Under the pieces are notes generated by a model. That model saw only the letters and a list, made by a program, of their open reading frames with translations, searched no databases and was not told where the DNA came from. The position numbers were made by a program, and so were the translations under genes. Positions 1 through 8,459 of a stretch of 52,433 nt of DNA are shown in pieces. Source of the DNA: Propionibacteriaceae bacterium (GTDB lineage: Bacteria > Actinomycetota > Actinomycetes > Propionibacteriales > Propionibacteriaceae). The stretch spans positions 1 through 52,433 of the forward strand of contig CAJPNZ010000010.1 of the NCBI GenBank assembly GCA_905372155.1, given 5' to 3'. Position 1 is the stretch's first letter. Every line of letters starts with the position of its first letter.

Positions 1-288
1 GTCATGGCTGGATGGGGGATGCGGTCAGGGGCTTCGCCGATGCATCGATGACCGTGGCCGGTTGAGGATTGGACTGTTCGGATGTTCGAGCTGCGGCGTG
101 TGACAGCGGTGATGAAGGCCAGCAGCACCCGGGTGAGGATTGCCGATGGGTACGTCCTCGCGGGATGCGGATCTGATTCGCCCTGCGGCATCTGCTGGGG
201 GACGGTTGTGAATCGCGGATCGTGGATGAATTCCTCCCCGAGGCCCACGGCAATTCCCGGGCAAGAGACGTGATGAGAAGGAGCAGGA
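1..288. other. 5' edge, no gene supported
   Basis: I see no convincing gene here. Open frames on both strands have no ribosome site and no recognisable domain. An AAGGAG at 278-283 belongs to the next gene. Confidence 0.5.
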
Positions 289-2211
289 ATGAAGGTACTT
301 GGACGCGTGGCCGCTGTGTGTCTCGTCGTCGTGACGGTGTTGCTGGGCGCGTGTGGTTCGGGATCGCCTACTGCCCAGATACCTCACGTCACAGCCCCCG
401 ACGGAAAGCATGAACTGACCAAGGCGGATGTGGATGCCTGGCTGGATGAGAAGATCCCGGATGCTTTGAACAATGGGAAGATTCCGGGGGCGGTCGTGGT
501 GGTCGTCCACGACGGTCAGGTGGTGACGAATCGGGGCTACGGCTATGCCGATACCGGTGCTGATGGTGAGGAGCCGAAGCCGGTGGAAGCGGAACGGACC
601 TTGTTCCGGTGGGCCTCCATCTCGAAGATTCCCACCTCGATCGCGGTGATGCAGCTCGTGGAGCAGGGAAAGATCGATCTCGACGCCGACATCAGCACCT
701 ACGTTGATGTGAAGATCGACCGGAAATTCCCGGGGGACATCACCGTGAGGCATCTTCTCACCCACACCGCAGGATTCGAGGAGACATACGCTTCCTGGCA
801 CGAGTTCGACTTCGATGTCTATGTCACGCAGAAGGCCCCGAAGCAGGCTTTCGCTCCGGGAACCACTCCCGCTTATTCGAATTACGGCATGTCTCTGGCC
901 GGGTACATCGTCCAGCAGGTCAGTGGCGAGAGATTCCCCGAATACGTGCGGCGACACGTTCTGGAACCCGCGGGCATGGAAACCGCCACCTACGAACAGC
1001 CTCTCCCCGAAGCCCTGGCGTCTCGGCTGGCCAAAGGGTACGACTCCAACGGCCGGGCGTTGCCCTTCGAATTCATAGGCGATGCCCCCGCCGGGAGGTT
1101 GACTGCTTCGGGTGCGGACGCCGGACGGTTCCTGATGGCCCAGCTGCAACGCTCGCCCGAGGTGCTGCAACCGGCCACGTGGGAGCAGATGTGGTCTTCT
1201 GGGCTGGGGCCTGAATCGCTGGGTAATCTTTCCAAGGCCAGTTTCATGGGACTGGGATATTACGACAAGAGTCGTAACGGTCATCGGATCGTCGGGCATG
1301 GCGGTGATCTGACGAGCGGCTACCACAGCGATTTCCAGATCTATCCGGACGATGGCACCGGGATTTTCATTTCACTCAACGGCGACGGTCCCAGAACCTC
1401 CGATCTGCGTGCGGATCTGATGAAGGGGTTCTCTGATCGCTACTACCCGAGCGGCGGGGAACAACTGCCCCAGGTATCGCCTGATGAGGCCAGGCCCTAC
1501 GCCCAGCAGGTTTCGGGAACCTACCAGTCCACCCGCACCTTCTTCTCCACATTCGTTGCCGCATGGGAGCCGGCTGTGCGAAAAATCACCATCACCGCCG
1601 CGGAGAATGGGCATCTGAGGATCGGCACGGATGAGTACGTGATGGTCGAGCCGTGGGTGTGGCAGAAGACCGATGGCTCCGCCCGGATCGCGGCGCAGGT
1701 TGAGGACGGCAGGGTGGTGCGAATCGGAGCAACCATTGGTTCCTACATCCCGCAAACCCTCGCACAGCAGGCCTTGCTGCCGGTGCTGGTTGGTTCTTCT
1801 CTGGTGTTGCTGGTGGTCATCGTTGCCTGGCCCATCGGGGCGCTGCGTCGGCGCTGGGCCATTCGCGACGGGCGACGGGCATCCGATCCGCTGCCCTGGG
1901 CAGGCCGTGCGGCGCGTATCGGTGCCGTCGCTGCGGTTGGTGCCGTGGTCGCATGGGTGTTGTATCTCGTCAAGCTCGTCAGCGCTCTCGATCCCAGACT
2001 GGTAACGAATCTGGCGGTGCGACCCATCCAGGTGCTTCAGCTGCTCGGCGTGGTGGCGATCATTCCCGCAGGGATGGATCTCTTCGGTGCCGTGAAGCGC
2101 CGGGCCGGATGGCGCCGGGTCGCGATGGCCTCGCTCCTGCTGCTCGGTCTGGCCGCGATGACCTGGTGGGTCTGGACGGGCAATGTCTTGTCCCTGAACA
2201 TCGGGATCTGA
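289..2211 (+). CDS. Membrane-anchored serine hydrolase, beta-lactamase/PBP family
   Basis: This is a 640-residue serine beta-lactamase-like (class C/PBP4*) hydrolase, probably acting on peptides or peptidoglycan at the cell surface. The N-terminus is a lipoprotein signal with lipobox LGAC (Cys22). The three active-site motifs are visible: SISK with Ser110 and Lys113, YSN at 196-198, and HGG at 337-339 in place of KTG. After the catalytic domain, four predicted membrane helices lie between about residues 490 and 640, as in other actinobacterial serine hydrolases with a membrane tail. AAGGAG (278-283) precedes the ATG by 5 nt. The physiological substrate cannot be told from sequence. A decayed relative lies at 34445-35136. 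Confidence 0.88.
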   Translation: MKVLGRVAAVCLVVVTVLLGACGSGSPTAQIPHVTAPDGKHELTKADVDAWLDEKIPDALNNGKIPGAVVVVVHDGQVVTNRGYGYADTGADGEEPKPVEAERTLFRWASISKIPTSIAVMQLVEQGKIDLDADISTYVDVKIDRKFPGDITVRHLLTHTAGFEETYASWHEFDFDVYVTQKAPKQAFAPGTTPAYSNYGMSLAGYIVQQVSGERFPEYVRRHVLEPAGMETATYEQPLPEALASRLAKGYDSNGRALPFEFIGDAPAGRLTASGADAGRFLMAQLQRSPEVLQPATWEQMWSSGLGPESLGNLSKASFMGLGYYDKSRNGHRIVGHGGDLTSGYHSDFQIYPDDGTGIFISLNGDGPRTSDLRADLMKGFSDRYYPSGGEQLPQVSPDEARPYAQQVSGTYQSTRTFFSTFVAAWEPAVRKITITAAENGHLRIGTDEYVMVEPWVWQKTDGSARIAAQVEDGRVVRIGATIGSYIPQTLAQQALLPVLVGSSLVLLVVIVAWPIGALRRRWAIRDGRRASDPLPWAGRAARIGAVAAVGAVVAWVLYLVKLVSALDPRLVTNLAVRPIQVLQLLGVVAIIPAGMDLFGAVKRRAGWRRVAMASLLLLGLAAMTWWVWTGNVLSLNIGI

Positions 2212-2465
2212 ACGGATTCGGAAGAACGGCGCCGCGCACACCCCGTCGTGGAAGTGGCCGCGAGACCGTCGCCGTGGAGACTCGCGACCCCCCGACGTGG
2301 TGTGCATGGACCTTCGGATGCCCGCCGGGGACGGTTTGTGGCCGCCGCCCGGCAGATCGCCGCTTCCCGACGGGATGGAAAACCTGCCGTGCCGAGTGGC
2401 CCACGGGTCTTGAACCTGGTCGTGTCCCCCGCCTGAAGCTGGTTGAGCTGTGGTGGAACCGGTTC

Positions 2466-3146
2466 TCAGGTGTTGTTGAGGTCCCAGTTGATGGGGTCGG
2501 CGCCCTGCGACACGAGGGCCTCGTTCGCGCGGCTGAACGGTTTCGACCCGAAAAACCCGTTGCGCGCCGAAAGCGGCGATGGATGGGCGCTGGCGATGAC
2601 GGGGGTCTGGCCCAGCAGGGAACGGGTGGATTGTGCGTCGCGGCCCCACAGGATCGCCACCAGCGGGCCGCCACGCTCCGCCAGGGCGGTGATGGCGGCG
2701 GTGGTGACGGCCTCCCAGCCCTTGCCGCGGTGCGATCCAGCCTTGCCGGGGGAGACGGTCAGCACTCGGTTCAGCAGCAGGACGCCCTGCTCGAACCAGG
2801 CGCTCAGGTCGCCGTGCGGGGCGGGCGGGACGCCGAGGTCGGCGTTGAGTTCCTGGTAGATGTTCTGCAGGCTGCGGGGGATGGGGCGCACGTCGGGGGC
2901 GACGGAGAACGACAGACCGACCGCGTGCCCCGGGGTCGGGTACGGGTCCTGCCCGACGATCAGCACCCGCACGTCGGCCAGCGGTCGGCTGAAGGCGCGC
3001 AGCACGTTGTCGCCGGCGGGCAGGTAGCTGCGTCCCTCCGCGAGTTCTTGGCGGAGAAAATCTCCCATGGCGTGGATCTGGTCCTCGACGTCGGCCAGGG
3101 CCTCGGCCCAGTCGGGGGCGATGAGTTCTTTCAGGGGGCGTGCCAT
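2466..3146 (-). CDS. ung: Uracil-DNA glycosylase
   Basis: Family 1 uracil-DNA glycosylase (226 residues, the usual length), which removes uracil from DNA to start base-excision repair. The water-activating motif GQDPYP is at 65-70 (Asp67), the uracil-binding Asn is in LLLNRVLTV (Asn126), and the DNA-intercalation motif HPSPLS is at 188-193. The gene stands alone, facing the preceding serine hydrolase gene. A TAGAGT box ends 6 nt before the ATG with no ribosome site, so translation is probably leaderless. Repeat cluster A lies upstream. Confidence 0.97.
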   Translation of the reverse strand: MARPLKELIAPDWAEALADVEDQIHAMGDFLRQELAEGRSYLPAGDNVLRAFSRPLADVRVLIVGQDPYPTPGHAVGLSFSVAPDVRPIPRSLQNIYQELNADLGVPPAPHGDLSAWFEQGVLLLNRVLTVSPGKAGSHRGKGWEAVTTAAITALAERGGPLVAILWGRDAQSTRSLLGQTPVIASAHPSPLSARNGFFGSKPFSRANEALVSQGADPINWDLNNT

Positions 3147-3158
3147 GGCGTCACTCTA
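3147..3158 (-). promoter_or_regulatory. Leaderless -10 box of ung
   Basis: On the minus strand TAGAGT (3158-3153) is followed by 6 nt and then the ung ATG. This spacing puts the transcription start at or next to the start codon. Confidence 0.5.
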
Positions 3159-3214
3159 GCGAGCCCCGCCCTCCGAAACCGGCCCAGCCGGACCGCGACG
3201 AATTCCCGGACGCC

Positions 3215-3503
3215 GGTTGAGCCAGCACGTGAGCGAAGCGAACGGCTGAGTCGAAACCATCCGGAAGCCGAGAAGTGGGCCCGGCCGCAAGTCCTCGGAT
3301 GCCCGCGGCCTGGTTTCGACTCGCCCTGCTCGCTGGCGCTCGTGAGGATCGGCTCAACCAGCTTCGTCATTTCCAAGCCGGTTGAGCCGGGTCGCGACGA
3401 AGGAGCGGCCGTGTCGAAACCATCCGGAACCTGAGCAGCGGGCCCGGCCACAAGTCCCCGGGTATGCGTGGGGTGGTTTCGACACAGACCGGACCGGCCG
3501 GCT
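3215..3503. repeat. Intergenic repeat cluster A (GGTTGAGCC/GTCGAAACC element)
   Basis: Two copies of a palindromic element. Forward arms (GGTTGAGCC...GTCGAAACCA) lie at 3215-3259 and 3380-3422. Reverse arms (TGGTTTCGAC...GGCTCAACC) lie at 3311-3359 and, truncated, from 3474 to about 3503. Each forward/reverse pair encloses a GC-rich core of about 50 bp that is similar between copies and to cores at the other clusters. The cluster fills the spacer between ung and the hemolysin III gene. Confidence 0.85.
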
Positions 3504-3534
3504 TCGAGAATTGGATTCCGGGGCCTTCGGGGGT

Positions 3535-3569
3535 AACCTACGGAGGCGTAAGTTACGGAAGCGTAGGTT
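3535..3569. promoter_or_regulatory. Operator-like double palindrome before hemolysin III gene
   Basis: Two near-identical 12-bp imperfect palindromes, TACGGAGGCGTA (3539-3550) and TACGGAAGCGTA (3554-3565), repeat with a 15-bp period and are enclosed by a perfect 8-bp inverted repeat, AACCTACG/CGTAGGTT (3535-3542 and 3562-3569). The block ends 4 nt before the ATG, where a bound regulator would block transcription or translation. The architecture suits a TetR-type dimer pair; the regulator is not in the window. Confidence 0.6.
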
Positions 3570-3573
3570 CGTG

Positions 3574-4263
3574 ATGATTGCTGTAGCCGACAAACCCGAA
3601 GAAGACGTTGCCGTCGCTGCCGACGATGGGAAACGACCCCGCAAACCCCTCATGCGGGGCTGGCTGCACCTGGGCTTCGCGCCCGCCCTGCTGATCGCCG
3701 GTCTGGTGCTGACGGCCCTGGCCCCGACCCTTCCCGGGCGCATCGGCTGCGCCGTGTGGACCCTGAGCGGGGTGCAGCTGTTCGGCACCTCGGCCGCCTA
3801 TCACCGCGGAAACTGGAACGAGCCGACGATGGCGGTGTTCCGTCGCCTCGACCACTCCAACATCTTCGTCTTCATCGCCGGCACCTACACCCCGCTGACC
3901 CTCACCCTCCTCGGCGGTGGCTCCCGGTGGGTGCTGCTGGGGTTGATCTGGGGGATCGCGGCCTTCGGGATCGTCTTCAGGATCTGCTGGGTGGGTGCGC
4001 CGCGCTGGCTGTACACGCTGCTCTACGTCGCCATGGGGTGGGCGGCCCTCGGGTGGCTGGGTGAGTTCTGGACCGCGGGAGGTCCCGCGGTGGTGCTGCT
4101 GATGCTTGCCGGCGGCCTGGTCTACTCGCTCGGGGCGCTGGCCTACGGCACCCGTCGCCCGCGTCTCAACCCCCGCCTCTTCGGATTCCACGAGGTCTTC
4201 CACGCCTGCACCATCGCGGCCGCCGTCTGTCACGGGGTCGCAATCGGACTGGCGGTGTTCTGA
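3574..4263 (+). CDS. Hemolysin III family membrane protein (TrhA-like)
   Basis: A 229-residue integral membrane protein of the hemolysin III/PAQR family with about seven helices. Family marks are visible: an AAYHRGNW segment, RRLDHSNIFVFIAGTYTP in the middle, and HEVFHACTIAAAVCHG near the C-terminus, giving the conserved Ser/Asp/His set proposed to bind a metal. Bacterial members (TrhA in Bacillus) affect membrane homeostasis; haemolysis itself is not established for most. I chose ATG 3574 because it directly follows the operator-like palindromes and the conserved core starts soon after. GTG 3571 is an alternative. No strong ribosome site is seen. Confidence 0.9.
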   Translation: MIAVADKPEEDVAVAADDGKRPRKPLMRGWLHLGFAPALLIAGLVLTALAPTLPGRIGCAVWTLSGVQLFGTSAAYHRGNWNEPTMAVFRRLDHSNIFVFIAGTYTPLTLTLLGGGSRWVLLGLIWGIAAFGIVFRICWVGAPRWLYTLLYVAMGWAALGWLGEFWTAGGPAVVLLMLAGGLVYSLGALAYGTRRPRLNPRLFGFHEVFHACTIAAAVCHGVAIGLAVF

Positions 4264-4297
4264 ACCGGGATGAAAGCGGATGATCGGTGACGTGCTC

Positions 4298-4337
4298 GGA
4301 ATCACGAAACAGGGTGCGGAATCACGAAACAGGGTGC
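4298..4337. repeat. 20-bp perfect tandem duplication
   Basis: GGAATCACGAAACAGGGTGC occurs twice head to tail (4298-4317 and 4318-4337) in the spacer between the convergent hemolysin III and membrane-protein genes. It looks like a recent slippage duplication. Confidence 0.9.
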
Positions 4338-4364
4338 GGCGAAACGTTTAGCGGCTCCGCACCG

Positions 4365-5264
4365 CTAGAAACGGGAGAGCGGAAAAAGGCGCCACGCCTC
4401 CGGCAGGAGCGCGAATACCGTCAGCAGTGCTGCGATCGCCGCGATGATGGCAAGGTAATCGATCCACTTCACCGCCAGATAGGGATCGTTTCCCTGCCGG
4501 GTGCGGCAGAAGAACCACAGCGCCGAGATCAGCATCGCCGCGATGCCTGCGCCTCCCAGAACCCACATGCTCGCGGGCCAGGTCACCGACAGGCTCGCCA
4601 ACGGTCCCGCAGACCTCACCACCGGTCCGAGCAGGGTGGCTCCCAGGGCGACGGCGCCCGCGATCATCCCGGCAGCCGCGAAACGGACCTTCTGCGAGGT
4701 GACGAGGAAATCCCTGAGCCTTTCCTCTTTCCTCATGACGCGTCGAGGTGCCGCCACGGGCCGGTTGATGCCAAAGGTGCAACTCCAGGTCCAGACCAAA
4801 CCGAGCGAGCCGATGGTCAGCTCAATCAAAGGCATGAAGAAGGGCGGCAGCAAGGGGTGGGATTTGTAGCTGCTGGTCGGGCGCGACCGACCGGCCTCCG
4901 CCAAAGCCTCGGGGAAGTAGAACATCGCCAACAACGACGCGAGACACATCGGGAGGCTGAGCCAGGTGAGGGGAATCCACCGTGTCCAGCGTCGGACCGG
5001 TGAATCCAGCTCGGGAGGCACCAGCAGTTCACGGAGGGCTTCGAGTGCCCGCCACCCTGAGAAGGCTGCGAGCCCGAGCTGAACGTGACGAAACGTGACG
5101 AGCTCATATCCCCCGCGGAACAGGTTCCGGTAGTCGAGGAACCACAGGCAGACCCCCGCCACGGCACCCCAGATCACGAGGGAGCCCAGCAGGCTTGTCA
5201 GGGTGCGGTTCAGGTCCATTCCCTCGTGTGCTTCCTGACCGCCCGGGAGAGGAGGCCGGGTCAT
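4365..5264 (-). CDS. Hypothetical multi-pass membrane protein
   Basis: I do not recognise the family. The product (299 residues) has about seven hydrophobic helices, beginning with LGSLVIWGAVAGVCLWFLDY near the N-terminus, and a central basic, soluble stretch (APRRVMRKEERLRD). The chosen ATG at 5264 overlaps the TGA of the upstream DUF255 gene as ATGA, implying translational coupling. An internal ATG at 5219 has GAGGGA immediately upstream and would give 284 residues. It is the second gene of a two-gene minus-strand operon, so a link to the thioredoxin-fold partner is possible but unproven. Confidence 0.75.
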   Translation of the reverse strand: MTRPPLPGGQEAHEGMDLNRTLTSLLGSLVIWGAVAGVCLWFLDYRNLFRGGYELVTFRHVQLGLAAFSGWRALEALRELLVPPELDSPVRRWTRWIPLTWLSLPMCLASLLAMFYFPEALAEAGRSRPTSSYKSHPLLPPFFMPLIELTIGSLGLVWTWSCTFGINRPVAAPRRVMRKEERLRDFLVTSQKVRFAAAGMIAGAVALGATLLGPVVRSAGPLASLSVTWPASMWVLGGAGIAAMLISALWFFCRTRQGNDPYLAVKWIDYLAIIAAIAALLTVFALLPEAWRLFPLSRF

Positions 5265-7273
5265 GCTCGATGCCAGAGAGGGGTTTTCAGCTCGGTGTAG
5301 TCGGTCACCGGGTCGAAGCAGCGTTCCCCGCGGCACACGTACACGGCCCGTTTCCCGCGGCCCTCAAGCCAGGATCCGAAACCCTCCGCACCCGCTGGGG
5401 CGGTCAGGATCACCGACCCCGCCGGCGCCAGCCGCCAGGCCGCCCGGGCCAGCTCGTCGAACGGATCGTCGGAGGTGACGACGACCATCGCGGGTTTCAG
5501 GCCGCGGCGGGCCTCGTCGGCGATCATCAGGTCCTCCAGGGCGGAGCCCGCGAACCGGGGGTTCTCCGCCACGGTCGCCCAGGTGGTGGCGGCCGCCTCG
5601 TCGGCCCGCACCAGCAGGTCGGGGCGCTCCGCCAGCAACCCCACCCGTCGCAGCGCCCGCACCAGAGCGCTCGTCCCGGACGGGGCGACGTTGTCGGTCA
5701 GGGACCGCGGGCGCACGAACAACTCGCCCGCCGCCGCGTCGAAGAACCCGCCGTCGCCGGCCCCGAAGAGCTCCACCGCCCGGTCGCAGAGGACCTCGGC
5801 GTGACGCAACCAGGTGGCCTCCCCCGTCGCCCCGGCAAGCGCGGCGAGGGCATCGGCCAAGGTGCCGTGGTCCTCGGCGGTCGCGGGCGAATCGTCGACC
5901 TGCCCCGCCCGCGACGAGTGCCGCAGCTCGCCGTCCACCAGGTGCGTGCCCACCAGGTAGCGGGCCGCGTCCAGGGCCAGTTCCAGCCAGTGCGGCTCGT
6001 TCCAGATCAGGGCGCCCGTGACCAGCGACGAAATCGCCAGGGCGTTCCACGAGGTCACGATCAGGCGGTCCTTGGCGGGCGGGAACCGGCGTACCCGCTC
6101 GGCCAGGAGCTTCCCGGAGACCTCCGCCAGCTTGTCGAAATCGGGGCGGCCGCGCAGCTGCAACGTCGAGAGCCCCTCACCGAAGGTGCCGCCTGCGGTG
6201 ACGTGGAAAACCCGGGTGGCCCAGTCACCGTCCTCCTCGCCCAGCGCGTCGATGATCAGCTCCGGCGACCACAGGTAGTGGATGCCCTCGAAGACGGCAC
6301 CGCGGATGTCGCAGGAATCGGCGTCCAGGCCCGCCATGAAGGCGCCGTTCTCGTCGCGCAGCTCCCGCTCCAGAAAACCGGCGATGTCGTAGGCGGTGCG
6401 TTCCAGCAGCGCCCGTAGCCCTTCGTCGTGGTCGGCGGTGCGACGCCAGCCGCGGATGTAGGTGCCCAGCAGCAGGGCGTTGTCGTCGAGCATCTTCTCG
6501 AAGTGCGGCACCACCCAACCCGGATCGACGGCGTAACGGTGGAAACCCCCGCCGATCTGGTCGCAGATGCCGCCTCGCGCCATCGCCTCCAGGCTGCGCT
6601 GAGCCAGCTCCAGGCTGCGGGCGTCGCCGCGCACCAGCAGCGCGTCCAACGCCGTCGCGGACGGGAACTTCGGGGCGGTCCCGAAACCGGCGTGGATCAG
6701 GTCGAAGTCGGCGGCGATCGTCTCGACGGCCTCGTGGACCTCGGGGGCGTCGTCCGTCAGGGGTGCTGCCGCGAGGGCCGCCAGATGCCCGGCCACCATG
6801 TCCGCACCCGCGACCAGGGTCTGCCGGTCGGTTTCCCAGGTGTCGGCCAGGGCCTGCAGCACCTGCGTGAACGACGGGCGTCCCGGCTGCGGTTCGGGCG
6901 GGAAGTAGGTACCCGTGAAGAACGGACGGCCCTCCGGGGTGAGGAAAGCGGTCAGGGGCCAGCCGCCCGCCCCCTCGTTCATCAGCTGCGTGGCCGTCAT
7001 GAACACCTGGTCCAGGACGGGATGCTGCTCGCGATCCACCTTGACCGGCACGAAATGAGCGTTGATGAACTCCGCCACCTCCGGGTTCTCGAACGATTCA
7101 CTCCCCATCACGTGGCACCAGTGGCACGACGCGTAACCGATGCTGAGCAGGATCGGCCGGTCCGTCTCCACGGCGTGCGCCAACGCCTCGGGACCCCAGG
7201 GCCACCAGTCCACCGGCTGGTGGGCGTACTGGAGGAGGTGGTCGCTGGAGGAATCTGCGAGTCGGTTCGCCAT
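5261..7273 (-). CDS. Thioredoxin domain-containing protein, DUF255/YyaL (spermatogenesis-associated protein 20 family)
   Basis: A 670-residue member of the widespread YyaL/SSP411 family: an N-terminal thioredoxin-like domain followed by a long alpha/alpha-barrel resembling N-acylglucosamine epimerase or six-hairpin glycosidases. The N-terminal block reads LLQYAHQPVDWWPWG, then GYASCHWCHVM with the redox-like CHWC at 50-53. GGWPLTAFLTP and VPHFEKMLDDNALLL are also family marks. The biochemical role is unsettled. The start is ATG 7273 because a TAAGCT box sits 8 nt upstream and the conserved region starts at once; the frame remains open further upstream but runs into repeat cluster B. Confidence 0.93.
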   Translation of the reverse strand: MANRLADSSSDHLLQYAHQPVDWWPWGPEALAHAVETDRPILLSIGYASCHWCHVMGSESFENPEVAEFINAHFVPVKVDREQHPVLDQVFMTATQLMNEGAGGWPLTAFLTPEGRPFFTGTYFPPEPQPGRPSFTQVLQALADTWETDRQTLVAGADMVAGHLAALAAAPLTDDAPEVHEAVETIAADFDLIHAGFGTAPKFPSATALDALLVRGDARSLELAQRSLEAMARGGICDQIGGGFHRYAVDPGWVVPHFEKMLDDNALLLGTYIRGWRRTADHDEGLRALLERTAYDIAGFLERELRDENGAFMAGLDADSCDIRGAVFEGIHYLWSPELIIDALGEEDGDWATRVFHVTAGGTFGEGLSTLQLRGRPDFDKLAEVSGKLLAERVRRFPPAKDRLIVTSWNALAISSLVTGALIWNEPHWLELALDAARYLVGTHLVDGELRHSSRAGQVDDSPATAEDHGTLADALAALAGATGEATWLRHAEVLCDRAVELFGAGDGGFFDAAAGELFVRPRSLTDNVAPSGTSALVRALRRVGLLAERPDLLVRADEAAATTWATVAENPRFAGSALEDLMIADEARRGLKPAMVVVTSDDPFDELARAAWRLAPAGSVILTAPAGAEGFGSWLEGRGKRAVYVCRGERCFDPVTDYTELKTPLWHRA

Positions 7274-7324
7274 GAGGGTCAAGCTTAGGGCGTCCGCGGA
7301 ATCCGGGGCTGCCCTCCCCAAGCT

Positions 7325-7571
7325 GGTTGAGCCGGGCTGTGACGAAGGAGCGGGCCCGTGTCGGGGCCGTCCTCTCTGAAGTTGGTTGAGCCGGGCTGCG
7401 ACGAAGGAGCGGCCCGTGTCGAAACCATGCCGTGAGCACCCAAAGGATCTCCGTGACAGGCCCTGCCCGGCCGCCAGATGGTTTCGACTCGCCCTGCTCG
7501 CTGACACTCGCGGGTCGGCTCAACCAACTTGTGGAGGGGAGGGTGCTCGCGGGTCGGTTCAGCCGGCTTGT
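7325..7571. repeat. Intergenic repeat cluster B
   Basis: Same family as cluster A. There is a degenerate forward arm (about 7325-7369), a good forward arm (7384-7427), a reverse arm (7479-7525) and a partial end (about 7546-7571). The core between 7427 and 7479 is about 50 bp. The remaining spacer between the divergent DUF255 and rhomboid genes holds nothing else I recognise. Confidence 0.82.
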
Positions 7572-7682
7572 GGAGGGGAAATGCGCGCCCACGGACAGAC
7601 GTCGGGGCGATGTGCGGGACGGTTCCGCCGCCCGTCCGGGAACGTTTCGTGGAAGATTTGAACACGCTGTCACACTGGAGGC

Positions 7683-8282
7683 ATGAGCACCCAGACCTTT
7701 GCTGATCGTCGGTCCCTGGAAGGGGCCAAGCCCGGTGTCGTGGTCGTCGGTGGTCTGCTCGCGCTCATGTGGGTGCTGGAGATCATCGACAGCGCGTCTT
7801 TCCACGCCCTGGACCAGCTAGGCATCATCGCCCGGAACATCGGGTCGTTGCCCCACATTCTCACGGCCCCGTGGCTTCACTTCGGTTTTCCGCACCTGAT
7901 CAGCAACTCGGTGCCGTTCCTGATCCTCGGTCTGCTCACCTGGCTGGCTGGTCCGGGGCGCTGGCTGGCGGTGACTCTCATCACCGTCGTCACCTCCGGG
8001 CTGACCGTCTGGCTGATCGCACCCTCCAACACCATCACCCTGGGTGCCTCCGGCCTGGTGTTCGGATACCTCGCCTACCTGCTGGTGCGAGGTTTCTTCA
8101 CCCGCAACATCTGGGAGATCGCGCTGTCGGTGGCCGTGTTCTTCTTCTACGGCTCGATCCTGCTGGGCGTGCTGCCCGGAGCGTCGGGGGTCTCGTGGCA
8201 GGGACACCTCGGCGGGGCCATCGGTGGTTTCATCGCCGCGAAGTTCCTCCACGGCAGCGACCCCGCCATCCGGCGGGTCTGA
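7683..8282 (+). CDS. Rhomboid family intramembrane serine protease
   Basis: A 199-residue, roughly six-helix rhomboid protease. The catalytic Ser is in GASG (Ser123) and the partner His in QGHLGG (His175). The oxyanion-side HFGFPHLISNSVPF segment carries the conserved His and Asn75. Such enzymes cleave single-pass membrane proteins within the bilayer; the substrate is unknown. GGAG (7677-7680) lies just before the ATG. The 3' end faces mca across an unusual block of facing 20-bp repeats. Confidence 0.95.
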   Translation: MSTQTFADRRSLEGAKPGVVVVGGLLALMWVLEIIDSASFHALDQLGIIARNIGSLPHILTAPWLHFGFPHLISNSVPFLILGLLTWLAGPGRWLAVTLITVVTSGLTVWLIAPSNTITLGASGLVFGYLAYLLVRGFFTRNIWEIALSVAVFFFYGSILLGVLPGASGVSWQGHLGGAIGGFIAAKFLHGSDPAIRRV

Positions 8283-8300
8283 CCCCGACACCGATGGCAC

Positions 8301-8429
8301 GGTTTGCTGGCCTTACCACCGGTTTGCTGGCCGTATTGATGTTCGCTGGCCTCACAGCGCAGGCAAACGTGAACAAGCCCAGCAAACCCACGAGAAGGCC
8401 AGCAAACCCGTTACAAGGCCAGCAAAACC
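8301..8429. repeat. Facing triplets of a 20-bp-period repeat
   Basis: Three copies of (GG)TTTGCTGGCC at 8301-8312, 8321-8332 and (as TTCGCTGGCC) 8342-8351 face three reverse-complement copies at 8377-8389, 8397-8408 and 8417-8429. Copies within each triplet are spaced about 20 bp. Transcribed, the two halves would fold into a long hairpin interrupted by internal loops between the paired repeats. The block lies between convergent genes, so a bidirectional terminator is the simplest reading. Confidence 0.8.
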
Positions 8430-8459
8430 CGGGGAGCGGGCGGCTGGGCGGGGTGAGGG

